Of a DNA stretch of 64,000 nt, positions 8,965-17,094 are shown one piece after another (position 1 is the first letter of the stretch; each line of letters begins with the position of its first letter). Under the pieces are notes generated by a model. That model saw only the letters and a program-made list of their open reading frames with translations. It searched no databases and was not told the origin of the DNA. The DNA is from Bosea sp. NBC_00550 (lineage in GTDB: Bacteria; Pseudomonadota; Alphaproteobacteria; Rhizobiales; Beijerinckiaceae). The stretch lies in NCBI RefSeq assembly GCF_026020075.1, contig NZ_CP102773.1, positions 310,001 through 374,000 of the forward strand. The letters are read 5' to 3'. Both the position numbers and the translations under genes were made by a program.

Positions 8965-9746
8965 TTGATCGCCCGATAGCTATGCCAGGTGGCGTGGCCC
9001 AGCAGCGGGAAGACGACGATCAGGCCGACAAGCCCCGTCGCCAGGCTCAGGACGAAAAGACCGAGCACGATCGCACCCCAGGCGAGCATCACCGGCAGAT
9101 TGTTCCAAACCAGCGAAATGCTGGTTCCCATCGCTGTGAAGGCGTCGACCCTCTCGTCGAGCAGCATCGGGATTGCGAAGGTGCTGATCGCGAAGGAGAA
9201 GGCTGCAAACAAACTGCCCGCTACCGTTCCGACCAGAAGCATCGCCCATCCCTCAGGCGTTGAGACCAGCATGGCGATGACGTCTCGGAGGCCTGGGAAG
9301 GGCCGCAAGCCAAAAAACAGCGCATAGATGATCACGGCGGCCCGCATCCAGGCCAGCATCAGCAGGCATAGGATCGCGCCGGTGTACCAGACCTGCCCAC
9401 CGGAAGCCGCCTTCACGAAGATCATGCGCAGAAGGCTGACGGGTTGGCTCGCCTCGATAGCGCGGCTCTTTTGATAGAGGCCGATCGCAAGAAGCGGCCC
9501 GACCACCATGAAGCCCGCCAGCGCCGGCAACAGGATATAGTCGAGCTCGAAGCGAAACAGGCCCAAGACGATGCCGAGCGACACCAGAAACACTGCTGTT
9601 CCGTAGAGGAGGCTTGGCACTGGGCTGTGGCGGAGATCACTCCAGCCCGCTTCCAGCCAGGATAGCGCAGCGCGCGTGGGGAGATTGCGGCGCCGTTGCG
9701 CCGAGAGTGGCGGCAAGATGTCTTGGCCGTTCTCGATCGCGCCCAT
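8961..9746 (-). CDS. DUF2189 integral membrane protein in the cco operon
   Basis: 261 aa from ATG 9746, which has a strong GGGGGAGGAA ribosome site just upstream; a longer frame to 10109 is a shadow of ccoP. The protein has a polar N-terminus (MGAIENGQDILPPL), the DUF2189 start LSWLEAGWSDLRHSPVPSLLYG, and six hydrophobic segments, ending PLLGHATWHSYRAIK. DUF2189 proteins are inner-membrane proteins of unknown function, annotated in many alphaproteobacteria near cytochrome oxidase genes. It occupies the place where ccoG/ccoH usually lie, and its stop overlaps the ccoI start by 4 bp, so a role in oxidase assembly is plausible but unproven. Confidence 0.85.
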   Translation of the reverse strand: MGAIENGQDILPPLSAQRRRNLPTRAALSWLEAGWSDLRHSPVPSLLYGTAVFLVSLGIVLGLFRFELDYILLPALAGFMVVGPLLAIGLYQKSRAIEASQPVSLLRMIFVKAASGGQVWYTGAILCLLMLAWMRAAVIIYALFFGLRPFPGLRDVIAMLVSTPEGWAMLLVGTVAGSLFAAFSFAISTFAIPMLLDERVDAFTAMGTSISLVWNNLPVMLAWGAIVLGLFVLSLATGLVGLIVVFPLLGHATWHSYRAIK

Positions 9747-9763
9747 GATCTTCCTCCCCCGCT

Positions 9764-9970
9764 TCAGCAGGCCGGACGGGCGGCACGGAACGTGCCCGCC
9801 TCGCCCGCAGATTTCGCGTGCGGCACACAGGCCGGCTGCGAACCGATGGCGATATAGACCAGATGCGCGTTGGCCAGGATGAGCATCGCCATCAGCGCGG
9901 CCGCGAGCCCCAGCCATAGAACTTTGCCACTGACGCGGCGCCGCACCTCGGTTTCCGGGGGGACCGTCAT
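9764..9970 (-). CDS. Small cco-associated single-helix membrane protein
   Basis: 68 aa: basic N-terminus (EVRRRVSGKVLW), one membrane helix (LGLAAALMAMLILANAHLVYIAI) and a short tail with two cysteines (SQPACVPHAK...RAARPAC). It overlaps the ccoP stop by 4 bp and is followed 17 bp later by the DUF2189 gene. It is far shorter than FixH/CcoH (about 160 aa) and lacks that family's periplasmic domain. The two tail cysteines and a histidine between them could bind metal or form a disulfide, but that is speculation. Confidence 0.7.
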   Translation of the reverse strand: MTVPPETEVRRRVSGKVLWLGLAAALMAMLILANAHLVYIAIGSQPACVPHAKSAGEAGTFRAARPAC

Positions 9971-10845
9971 CGCCCAGTGCCCTGAAGCGTGCCGACATAA
10001 AGGGCCAGCAGCTTGATATCGGTCGGCGACAGCCGGCCCTCCCAGCTCGGCATGTGACCGAGGCGCCCATTCTGAACGCTGTTGTAGATCGAATGGAGAT
10101 CGCCGCCATAGATCCAGTTGGCGTCAGTCAGATCTGGAGCGCCGAGATCGGGCAGGCCTTTGCCTTCAGGCCCGTGGCAGGCGGCGCAGTTCGCGGCGTA
10201 GACTTCCCTACCGGCGGGCAGGCGCGCCTGGTCTGCGCTTACCAATTGCTGCCCCGAAAGCGAGCGGACATAGGCGACGACTGCGAGTACCTGCTCGCGC
10301 TGAAGCAAGCCGTCCCGCCCGAACGCCAGCATCTGCGAGATCCGCGTGTCCTTGGCCGTCCCATTGATGCCGACGCGAATGGTCTGGGCGATGGCCTCCG
10401 GGCTGCCGCCCCAGAGCCAGGAGCCCGTGGCGAGATTGGGGAAGCCCGGGCCGCCCTTGCCTTCGCTGCCGTGGCAGCTCGCGCAATTGTCGGCGAACAG
10501 GGTGCGGCCGGTTTCACGAACATGGTTCATCAGCGCGGGATCGGCCGCGATCTCGGCGTAGGAGGCATTGGCGATGCGGGCGGTCCAAATCGCCCGCCCC
10601 GCCGCCGCGTCGCGAACCTGCCGGGTCACCACCTCGCGCTGGTTGATGCCGAGGAGGCCTTTGGTATAGGTCCAGCCGAGCGGCCAGGCCGGCATCAGGA
10701 GCCAATAGATTACGGCGAACAGGGTCCCGGCAGCCAGAAAATACAGCACGACGCGCGGGATAGGCGTGTCGAGTTCCTCGATGCCGTTCCACTCATGACC
10801 GGTCGTCAACTGTCCCGAGACGGGGTCCCGCTTTGCCTGGTCCAT
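9967..10845 (-). CDS. ccoP: CcoP, dihaem cytochrome c subunit of cbb3 oxidase
   Basis: 292 aa. N-terminal soluble stretch with the CcoP pattern HEWNGIEELDTPIPRVVLYF, one membrane helix (about 30-50), then two cytochrome c domains: haem sites CASCH (121-125) and CAACH (220-224), each followed by GxxGKG, with Met ligands in ISQMLAFG and GHMPSWEG. CcoP takes electrons from the bc1 complex/soluble cytochrome c and passes them to CcoO. Length and motif order are normal. Located after ccoQ with 5 bp between them. Confidence 0.97.
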   Translation of the reverse strand: MDQAKRDPVSGQLTTGHEWNGIEELDTPIPRVVLYFLAAGTLFAVIYWLLMPAWPLGWTYTKGLLGINQREVVTRQVRDAAAGRAIWTARIANASYAEIAADPALMNHVRETGRTLFADNCASCHGSEGKGGPGFPNLATGSWLWGGSPEAIAQTIRVGINGTAKDTRISQMLAFGRDGLLQREQVLAVVAYVRSLSGQQLVSADQARLPAGREVYAANCAACHGPEGKGLPDLGAPDLTDANWIYGGDLHSIYNSVQNGRLGHMPSWEGRLSPTDIKLLALYVGTLQGTGR

Positions 10846-10850
10846 TTGCC

Positions 10851-11021
10851 TCAGTCCCCCGGCCTGTCGTCTTTATCGAGAATGCTGTTCTTGGCCCGGT
10901 CAAAGCGCTTCCGGTTTGACGGCCAGAACGCGTAAATCAGTACGCCCCCCGCGAGCGCGATCAGGTAGAAGAGCCCCCAACTCTTGGCGAAGCCGACGAG
11001 TGTCTGATGGTCGATACCCAT
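10851..11021 (-). CDS. ccoQ: CcoQ, small cbb3 oxidase subunit
   Basis: 56 aa from ATG 11021, preceded by AAGGTG on the minus strand. One membrane helix (WGLFYLIALAGGVLIYAFW) then the typical CcoQ tail PSNRKRFDRAKNSIL. The open frame extends further upstream but that part overlaps ccoO in another frame. CcoQ stabilises the CcoNO-CcoP complex. Four bases separate its start from the ccoO stop. Confidence 0.93.
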   Translation of the reverse strand: MGIDHQTLVGFAKSWGLFYLIALAGGVLIYAFWPSNRKRFDRAKNSILDKDDRPGD

Positions 11022-11025
11022 CGCA

Positions 11026-11760
11026 TCACCTTTCCGCCGCAGCCGTCTGGCGATGGGCGGCATCCGTGAGCCGGCCGAGAACCTGAAGATAGGCGACCAC
11101 GGCATCCATCTCAGTCAGTCGACCGGGGTCTCCGTCAAAGGCCCGCGTGTTGGTGGCTTCCCCGTAGCGCTCGCTGACGCCGCTGGCATAGGGGCTGTCG
11201 GGGCTGGCCTGGCCGTAGGCGTCGGCGGTTGCATTCGCGATCATCGCATCGCTATAGGGCACCCGGACGGCGCGTTGCGCGGCAAGGTGCCGCCCGAGGT
11301 CACCAGTCCGCAGATCGTTGCGCATCAGCCAACCGTATTTCGGCATGACCGATTGCGGGACAACGTCGCGCGGATTGATCAGATGCGCGACATGCCAGGC
11401 GTCAGAGTATTTTCCACCGATCCGCGCCAGATCCGGGCCGGTGCGCTTCGAACCCCACAGCATTGGATGGTCGTATTTCGACTCGACCGCGAGTGAGTAC
11501 GGTCCGTAGCGTTCGACCTCGTCGCGCAGAGTGCGGATCATCTGGCTGTGGCATGCGTAACAACCTTCACGGATGTAGATATTGCGGCCGGCCAGCTCCA
11601 GCGGTGTGTAGACACGCATATCCGGCGCCTCCTCGACCGTCTCTTGAATGGTGAAGAGCGGCGCGATCTCGACGAAGCCGCCAATTGCCGACACGCCGAT
11701 AATGGCCAGCACGAACCCGATGGCACTGCGTTCGAGCCTGCGGTGGAAGAACTCGGCCAT
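11026..11760 (-). CDS. ccoO: CcoO, monohaem cytochrome c subunit of cbb3 oxidase
   Basis: 244 aa. One N-terminal membrane helix (IGFVLAIIGVSAIGGFVEIAPLF), then YTPLELAGRNIYIREGCYAC with haem motif CYACH (67-71) and the typical HSQMIRTLRDEVERYG. KRTGPDLARIGGKYSD and the Met ligand region QSVMPKYGWL are present. Standard CcoO length. Starts 3 bp after the ccoN stop. Confidence 0.97.
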   Translation of the reverse strand: MAEFFHRRLERSAIGFVLAIIGVSAIGGFVEIAPLFTIQETVEEAPDMRVYTPLELAGRNIYIREGCYACHSQMIRTLRDEVERYGPYSLAVESKYDHPMLWGSKRTGPDLARIGGKYSDAWHVAHLINPRDVVPQSVMPKYGWLMRNDLRTGDLGRHLAAQRAVRVPYSDAMIANATADAYGQASPDSPYASGVSERYGEATNTRAFDGDPGRLTEMDAVVAYLQVLGRLTDAAHRQTAAAER

Positions 11761-11763
11761 GGC

Positions 11764-13425
11764 TCACTCTCCCGGCTGCAACACCGGCGCGGCAGCCGGA
11801 AGGGCAGGCTGGTCGATCTCAGCCCCTTGCGCTGTCGTCCGAACGCGAGCCATTCGGATCGTCATCGCGACATTGTAGGAAGCGACGATCGCGCCGATGA
11901 GGAAAAGCAAACCACCGACGGCGCGCGCGATGTAGTAGGGATGCATAGGGACGACGCTATCGATGAACGAATAGGCTAGCGTCCCGCTGTCGTTGTAGGT
12001 GCGCCACATCAGGCCCTGGATGATGCCCGAGTTCCACATCGCGAAGACGTAGATGATGGTCCCGGCAAGGGCGAGCCAGAAGTGGACCTCGACCAGCTTG
12101 GGCGAGTACATTCGCTCGACCTTCCACATCCATGGCACCAGCGCGTAGAACGAGCCGAACGTGATCATCGCCACCCAGCCGAGCGCGCCGACATGGACAT
12201 GGCCGACCGTCCAGTCGGTGTAGTGCGACAGGGAGTTGACGGCTCGTATCGCCATGAACGAGCCCTCGAAGGTCACCAGGCCGTAGAAGATCGCGGCGAC
12301 CATCATAAAGCGCAGGGTCGCGTCGTCGCGAACCTTGTGCCAGGCGCCATTGAGCGTCGCCAGCGCATTACCGGCCGAGGCCCAGGACGGCACCAGAAGC
12401 ACGACCGAGAAGGTCATGCCGAGCGTCTGCACCCATTGTGGAAGGGCGGTGTAGTGCAGGTGGTGCGAACCAGCCCACATGTACATGAAGGTGATGCCCC
12501 AGAAGCTGATGATCGACAACCTGTAGGAGTAGATCGGTCGCCCGGCTCGCTTGGGCAGGTAGTAGTACATCATCCCTAGGAAGCCGGCAGTCAGGAAGAA
12601 GGCCACCGCGTTGTGGCCGTACCACCATTGGGTCATCGCATCCTGGACGCCCGAGAACAGCGAATAGCTCTTGGCGTGGCCGAAGGAGACCGGAACGGCC
12701 AGGTTGTTGACGATGTGCAGTACCGCCACGACCAGGATGAAGGCCATGTAGTACCAGTTCGCGACGTAGATATGCGGCTCTTTCCGCCGCTGAAGCGTGC
12801 GGATGTAGATCAGGAAATAGACGACCCAGACGATGACCAGCCAGATGTCGGCATACCATTCGGGCTCGGCATATTCCTTGGACTGAGTCAGCCCCATCAA
12901 ATAGCCGCTCGCGGCGAGCACGCAGAACAGGTTGTAGCCCAGGAGTACGAACCACGGGCTGAATTGATCGGGCAGGCGTGCCCGCGTGGTGCGTTGCAAG
13001 ACATGGAAGGAGGTCGCGATCAGGGCGTTACCGCCGAAGCCGAAGATCACGCCTGAGGTGTGGACAGGCCGAAGGCGACCGAAGCTCGCCCAGGCGGCAT
13101 CGAAAGTCAGGTCCGGCCAGGCGAGGAGCGCCGCGACCCACACTCCGACGAACATGCCGATGACGGCCCATCCAAGGGCGAGCACGATGCCCACCTTGGT
13201 CGGGTCGTCGTAGTAATGCGTCAGACGCTCATCCGACGGCTCCGGCTCGAAATATTTCGCCAGCACCAGGAAGACACAGCTGAGCCCGGCGATGAGTACA
13301 ATGACGCCGTGCACACCCAACAGATCGTCACGACCGCCGATCGCCATGGCGATCCCGCATAAGGCGACGAGCGCTGATACTGTGATCGCGCTCTGGCGTT
13401 CAGCGACAGTGAGTCCAGCAACCAT
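11764..13425 (-). CDS. ccoN: CcoN, catalytic subunit of cbb3-type cytochrome c oxidase
   Basis: 553 aa haem-copper oxidase subunit I with about 14 membrane helices. Haem/CuB histidines are in HTSGVIFGFGGNAL, GHNAVAFFLTAGFLG, the HHLHY motif and HVHVGALGWVAM. The N-terminus has about 60 residues with two extra hydrophobic segments before the usual start, as in several alphaproteobacterial CcoN proteins. A GAGGGGGG ribosome site precedes the ATG. First gene of an eight-gene operon (N-O-Q-P-68 aa-DUF2189-I-S). I could not find a clean FNR/FixK box (TTGAT-N4-ATCAA) between 13426 and 13650. Confidence 0.97.
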   Translation of the reverse strand: MVAGLTVAERQSAITVSALVALCGIAMAIGGRDDLLGVHGVIVLIAGLSCVFLVLAKYFEPEPSDERLTHYYDDPTKVGIVLALGWAVIGMFVGVWVAALLAWPDLTFDAAWASFGRLRPVHTSGVIFGFGGNALIATSFHVLQRTTRARLPDQFSPWFVLLGYNLFCVLAASGYLMGLTQSKEYAEPEWYADIWLVIVWVVYFLIYIRTLQRRKEPHIYVANWYYMAFILVVAVLHIVNNLAVPVSFGHAKSYSLFSGVQDAMTQWWYGHNAVAFFLTAGFLGMMYYYLPKRAGRPIYSYRLSIISFWGITFMYMWAGSHHLHYTALPQWVQTLGMTFSVVLLVPSWASAGNALATLNGAWHKVRDDATLRFMMVAAIFYGLVTFEGSFMAIRAVNSLSHYTDWTVGHVHVGALGWVAMITFGSFYALVPWMWKVERMYSPKLVEVHFWLALAGTIIYVFAMWNSGIIQGLMWRTYNDSGTLAYSFIDSVVPMHPYYIARAVGGLLFLIGAIVASYNVAMTIRMARVRTTAQGAEIDQPALPAAAPVLQPGE

Positions 13426-13651
13426 TCACTCGCCCCCCTCATTATCACCGGTCCAGTTCGAAGCTCAAAGAGAGACCAAAACGATCTAATTCTGGACGAC
13501 GCCGCCAATGGCTGTTTCCGAGAACCGCGAATTGGGTGGCCAGTGCTTATTAGAAGCTATCCAGTATTTTGCGACCTGACGATAGGCGAAATGACCGTCC
13601 CGCTGCCGCAGGAATTCGTTTAGCCAAAGAGACGGTTGCGACGCGACCGGG

Positions 13652-13695
13652 TGTTGACTGCTTTCCGGCAACGCCTCAAGTTCCGCTCATGGCGC
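13652..13695 (+). repeat. Dispersed intergenic repeat, copy B7
   Basis: TGTTGACTGCTTTCCGGCAA then GTTCCGCTCATGGCGC: the short core of the family in forward orientation (family consensus roughly TGTCCGCTTTCGGGCA-n-GTCCGCTTATGGCGC). It is about 100 bp left of the IS1182 element and opposite in orientation to copy A2 on the element's right. Confidence 0.6.
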
Positions 13696-13735
13696 GAGGC
13701 TGCCTCGAGGCGCTTTGCACGGAAAAGGACCGGGT

Positions 13736-13787
13736 CGGGTGGGAAGCTGAAGTTCCCGACCGTCGCCGCAAACGCCCTGATCGCGCC
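13736..13787 (-). repeat. Repeat family C, copy 1 (52 bp)
   Basis: Counting by eye, 46 of 52 positions match the reverse complement of 45982-46033 (shared CGGGTGGGAAG, CGACCG, GCAAACGC, CTGATCGCGCC). Lies directly outside the left end of the IS1182 element. In the other copy it abuts repeat copy B1. Confidence 0.7.
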
Positions 13788-13792
13788 GATAC

Positions 13793-15316
13793 CGTTGAAA
13801 AAGTCGGCCCTGAGATCGGCGCTGGCGGGGAGCGGATTTAGCAGAGTAGGGCTTCGCTTGGTCAGGCAGGCCTGACCTGCGGCCCGTTTGGCTTGAGTTT
13901 GGCGAGCTTCCTGAGGTTCTGGGCTGCTGCGGCGAGGTGGAACTCGTCTCTGGCGCCATTCGGTCCGCGCAGTCGCAACCGGTCGAGCCGCAAGATGCGC
14001 TTGAGGTGAGCAAACAGCATCTCGACCTTTTTCCGTTCGCGCCGCGAGGTGACATAGGCGTCGGTCTCGGCGATGTCCCTGGCCATGTCGCGGGCGCCCT
14101 CATGGATCGAGCGCAGGATCTTGCGAGCGGGCATGTTGGGTGAGCACTGCGGCTTCAGCGAGCAGGCGTCGCAGTCGAACTTGCTGGCGCGGTAACGCAT
14201 CATGCCCTCGTCATCGACGAGCGGCCGCTCGGTTCGATAGGCCTTCTGGCGCGGCCTCAACTCCTTCCCGCCCGGGCAGGTGTAGCGATCGCGCGCGTGG
14301 TCATAGGCGAAGTCGGAGCGGCTGAAGGTGCCGTCGCTGCGCTGGGATTTGTCGAAGACCGGGATATGCGGCTCGATCCCGCGCTTATGCACCAGCCAGG
14401 CGAGGTTCTCGGCCGAGCCATAGGCGCTGTCGGCGGCTAGCCTGGCCGGCCAGAGGCCAAAACGCTCCTGCGTTCGGTCGAGCATGGTCCGGGCCGAGCC
14501 GACTTCGGCCTGCCGGATGGCGCGGCTGGCCTCGACATCGACGATGACGGCGTGGTCGAGGTCGATCAGGTAGTTGGTGGCGTAGGCGAAGAAGGCATGC
14601 CCCTTCAAAGCGCCGGTCCATTGCGCGGCCGGATCGGCGCGCGACACGAACTTCGGCTTCGCCTCGCTCGCCGCGCCCCAGGCGGCCTCATCGAGCGTAT
14701 CGAGATATTCGCGCACCGAGCGACGCGTCCGGGCGAGATCGTGCCAGTCGACCAGCTCTGAGGCGTCCGCGGAACGTTGCTTGTTCGCATCGGCCTTGAT
14801 CAGGCTGGCATCGACCGCGAAGCCTTCTCCGCCCACGAGCCCTTCTTCGATGCAACGCCGGACGGTCGTCTCGAACAGCTCACGCAGAAGATCGCTCTCG
14901 CGGAAGCGGCCATGCCGGTTCTTCGAGAAGGTCGAGTGATCGGGAACGTCGCCCTCAAGCCCGAGCCGGCAGAACCAGCGATAGGCGAGGTTCAGGTGCA
15001 CCTCCTCGCACAGGCGCCGCTCGGAACGGATGCCGAAGCAATAGCCGATGAGCAGCATCCGGATCATCAGCTCCGGATCGATCGAGGGCCGACCCATCTC
15101 GCTGTAGAACGGCCGCAGATGTGCGCGGATCTCGGAAAGATCGACGAACCGGTCTATCGACCGCACCCAATGATCGTCCGGCACGTGACGCTCAAGACTG
15201 AACTCGTAGAACAGCGCCTCCTGCGCCACCCGCCGTTCACCCATCATCGCGCCGCCCTCCGCCCAAGACGACTGAATCAGGACTTCACACCCGCAGCAAC
15301 GACGACTTTTTCAACG
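13793..15316 (-). mobile_element. IS1182-family insertion sequence, about 1.5 kb
   Basis: Bounded by perfect 14-bp terminal inverted repeats CGTTGAAAAAGTCG (13793-13806) and its complement (15303-15316), enclosing one transposase gene. No target duplication is obvious, so the exact edge could be a few bases off. Repeat copies flank it on both sides: B7 and C on the left, A2 six bases beyond the right end. Confidence 0.82.
13862..15247 (-). CDS. IS1182-family transposase
   Basis: 461 aa. N-terminal DUF772-like part: FSLERHVPDDHWVRSIDRFVD, GRPSIDPELMIRMLLIGYCFGIRSERRLCEEV, then HLNLAYRWFCRLGLEGDVPDHSTFSKNR. The catalytic region has GFAVDASLIKADAN, DLDHAVIVDVEAS, ADSAYGS and a C-terminal RKKVEMLFAHLKRILRLDRLRLRGPNGARDEFHLAAAAQNLRKL, the DDE/IS4-like ending. 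A cysteine cluster (CDACSLKPQC) is typical of the family. Full length, no frameshift seen, so the element could still be active. Confidence 0.92.
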   Translation of the reverse strand: MMGERRVAQEALFYEFSLERHVPDDHWVRSIDRFVDLSEIRAHLRPFYSEMGRPSIDPELMIRMLLIGYCFGIRSERRLCEEVHLNLAYRWFCRLGLEGDVPDHSTFSKNRHGRFRESDLLRELFETTVRRCIEEGLVGGEGFAVDASLIKADANKQRSADASELVDWHDLARTRRSVREYLDTLDEAAWGAASEAKPKFVSRADPAAQWTGALKGHAFFAYATNYLIDLDHAVIVDVEASRAIRQAEVGSARTMLDRTQERFGLWPARLAADSAYGSAENLAWLVHKRGIEPHIPVFDKSQRSDGTFSRSDFAYDHARDRYTCPGGKELRPRQKAYRTERPLVDDEGMMRYRASKFDCDACSLKPQCSPNMPARKILRSIHEGARDMARDIAETDAYVTSRRERKKVEMLFAHLKRILRLDRLRLRGPNGARDEFHLAAAAQNLRKLAKLKPNGPQVRPA

Positions 15317-15321
15317 ACATC

Positions 15322-15397
15322 CGCCAGGAGCGGACTCTGGATGGTCGCCCGGAACCAGACCTTCGGAATGCATCGACGCGAGGTCTGTTGGCGACCC
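15322..15397 (-). repeat. Dispersed intergenic repeat, copy A2 (76 bp)
   Basis: Almost identical to 1712-1787. It starts 6 bp beyond the right terminal repeat of the IS1182 element. The rest of the gap to 15683 probably includes the 3' end of the IS110 element, whose border I cannot place. Confidence 0.8.
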
Positions 15398-15683
15398 TTA
15401 CCCGACATCTGGAAGGTCCTGTGTGGATGGCTCCCGCGTTGCAAGGGGTCTGTGATGGTTTGGGGTACTGGTCGGGTGCAGTCTTGTGTCCGGCCTGTTC
15501 GTGCGGTCATTGACCGCTGGCCCTGATGGTTTCCACGGATGAGATCCCATTCTGCTTTGCGGGCCTTTACGCCCTCGACCTTCGGCGGGTTGTCCTCATC
15601 CCCGGTCTGACCGGTGCGCCATCATCTCACAGGGTCCTCGCAACCTCCTTCGCGCGTGTAGCGCGCTGATTTGCTACTGATCC

Positions 15684-16718
15684 TCAGGCTGCTGCCACGC
15701 TGGGCGCTGGCATGCGGTAAATCTCGCCCCGAACCATGATGGCCCAGATCGCCCGTGCTGCCCGGTTCGCCAGGGCGACGGTGACGAGCCGGATCGGCTT
15801 GCGGGCGAGCAGCGCGTTTACGTGAGGATCAGCTGCATCGGGGTAATACTTGTTGCGTCTGACGAGCGACGTCATGCCAGTGACCAGAAGGCGCCGCAGA
15901 TATTGATCGCCCATTTTGGAGATGCGACCGAGGCGTTCCTTGCCGCCGCTGGAGTTGTTGAGCGGCGTTAGTCCCAGCCAGGCCGCGAACTGGCGCCCGG
16001 AGCGGAACTGGGCCGGATCGGTGACAGTGGCCGCCAATGCGCTCGCTCCGAGCAGACCGACGCCGGGCACGGTGGCAATGCGCCGCGCGAGGTCGTTCGA
16101 TCGGAACCAAGCCAGCAAGTCTCGTTCGAGTTGGCGGATGCGGTCCTGCGCCTCGATCGCTTGCTCGGCCAAGGAGTTGATCACCTTGGCGGCGAGATCG
16201 GGAACCTCATGCGCGCCGCCGGCCACGGCGCGCCGCACGAAGGCCAAGGCGTGGGTGATGCCCTTCGGGATATCGATGCCGAACTCGGCCAGGAGCCCCC
16301 GGATCATGTTGATGAGTTGCGTACGCTGACGAACGATGAGGTCGCGGGTGCGATGAAGGGCCAGCGCGGCCTGCTGCTCGACCGACTTGATTGGAACAAA
16401 GCGCATGGTCGGGCGCGTGACCGCCTCGCAGATCGCCTCCGCATCAGCGACGTCGGTCTTGCCCCGCTTCACGTATGGCTTGACGTAGGCCGGAGGCATC
16501 AACCGCACGGTATGACCCAGACTAGTAAGCTCCCGCGCCCAGTGATGGCTCGTGCCGCAGGCCTCCATGCCGATCAGGCAAGGAGCGAGCTTGCGGAAGA
16601 AGGGCATTACCTGAGCTCGCCTCAGCGCTCGTCGGGCGAGAACCTCTCCTGTTCCGCTGATAGCGTGCACCTGGAAGACATTCTTGGCCAAGTCGATGCC
16701 GACAGTCGTGATCTCCAT
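15684..16718 (-). CDS. IS110-family transposase
   Basis: 344 aa from ATG 16718 (MEITTVGIDLAKNVFQVHAI); longer upstream reading to 17195 is non-homologous. DEDD-type catalytic residues are visible: D9 in VGIDLAK, E52 in GMEACGTSHHW, D89/D92 in KTDVADAEAI. The C-terminal transposase_20 domain has IATVPGVGLLGASALAATV, FAAWLGLTPLNNSSGGKERLGRISKMGDQYLRRLL. IS110 elements move by a circular intermediate, use a bridge RNA from their non-coding end, and lack terminal repeats, so the element borders are not marked here. Confidence 0.93.
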   Translation of the reverse strand: MEITTVGIDLAKNVFQVHAISGTGEVLARRALRRAQVMPFFRKLAPCLIGMEACGTSHHWARELTSLGHTVRLMPPAYVKPYVKRGKTDVADAEAICEAVTRPTMRFVPIKSVEQQAALALHRTRDLIVRQRTQLINMIRGLLAEFGIDIPKGITHALAFVRRAVAGGAHEVPDLAAKVINSLAEQAIEAQDRIRQLERDLLAWFRSNDLARRIATVPGVGLLGASALAATVTDPAQFRSGRQFAAWLGLTPLNNSSGGKERLGRISKMGDQYLRRLLVTGMTSLVRRNKYYPDAADPHVNALLARKPIRLVTVALANRAARAIWAIMVRGEIYRMPAPSVAAA

Positions 16719-17094
16719 CGTGGTCGCTCCAAGCTCGTGCTGCGTGACAGCACCATTGTGGCGCCGCAACGCCGGGAGCGGGAGCCATCCACCCCATCTG
16801 CTTTTGGACCGCTTGTTCAGCACTTGGCTGCAGACGAATCTGGCCCTCCCGGACGCACGGAAGGCCCCTTGTGGGCAGCACACCCAAGAGCGTGCAATAG
16901 GCTTCTGTTTCCATGTGCAGGGCTTTTCGCCGGCCCTGCTTAGGCTATCTCGCGTCCATGCAATTCGAGTCACATGGCTGTGCACAAGAACGCTCTTTGA
17001 ATTGTGTGGCCTAGGCATGTCCACTTCAGTGGAGGGCATAGGGTCCGAAGGCTCCCGCGGTGCTGGGGGTCGGACCACCCTCGGCACCAGATGA
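16719..17094. other. Non-coding leader of IS110 and upstream region of MBL gene
   Basis: 376 bases. By analogy with IS110-group elements, the part next to the transposase start is expected to hold the non-coding RNA segment (bridge RNA), but I cannot mark its ends. A CCACT-TC-AGTGG inverted repeat lies at 17021-17032, nearer the MBL gene. Confidence 0.35.

Noticed and set aside
8961..10109. 382-codon version of the DUF2189 gene
   Set aside because: The extra N-terminus overlaps ccoP and the 68-aa gene in another frame; ATG 9746 has a strong ribosome site and the normal family start.
13426..13650. FNR/FixK box for the cco operon
   Set aside because: I searched for TTGA-N6-TCAA-like symmetry and found only imperfect matches such as TTCGAAGCTCAA, not good enough to call.
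13486..13671. 61-codon minus-strand frame upstream of ccoN
   Set aside because: Overlaps a dispersed repeat, no recognisable motif, poor start context.
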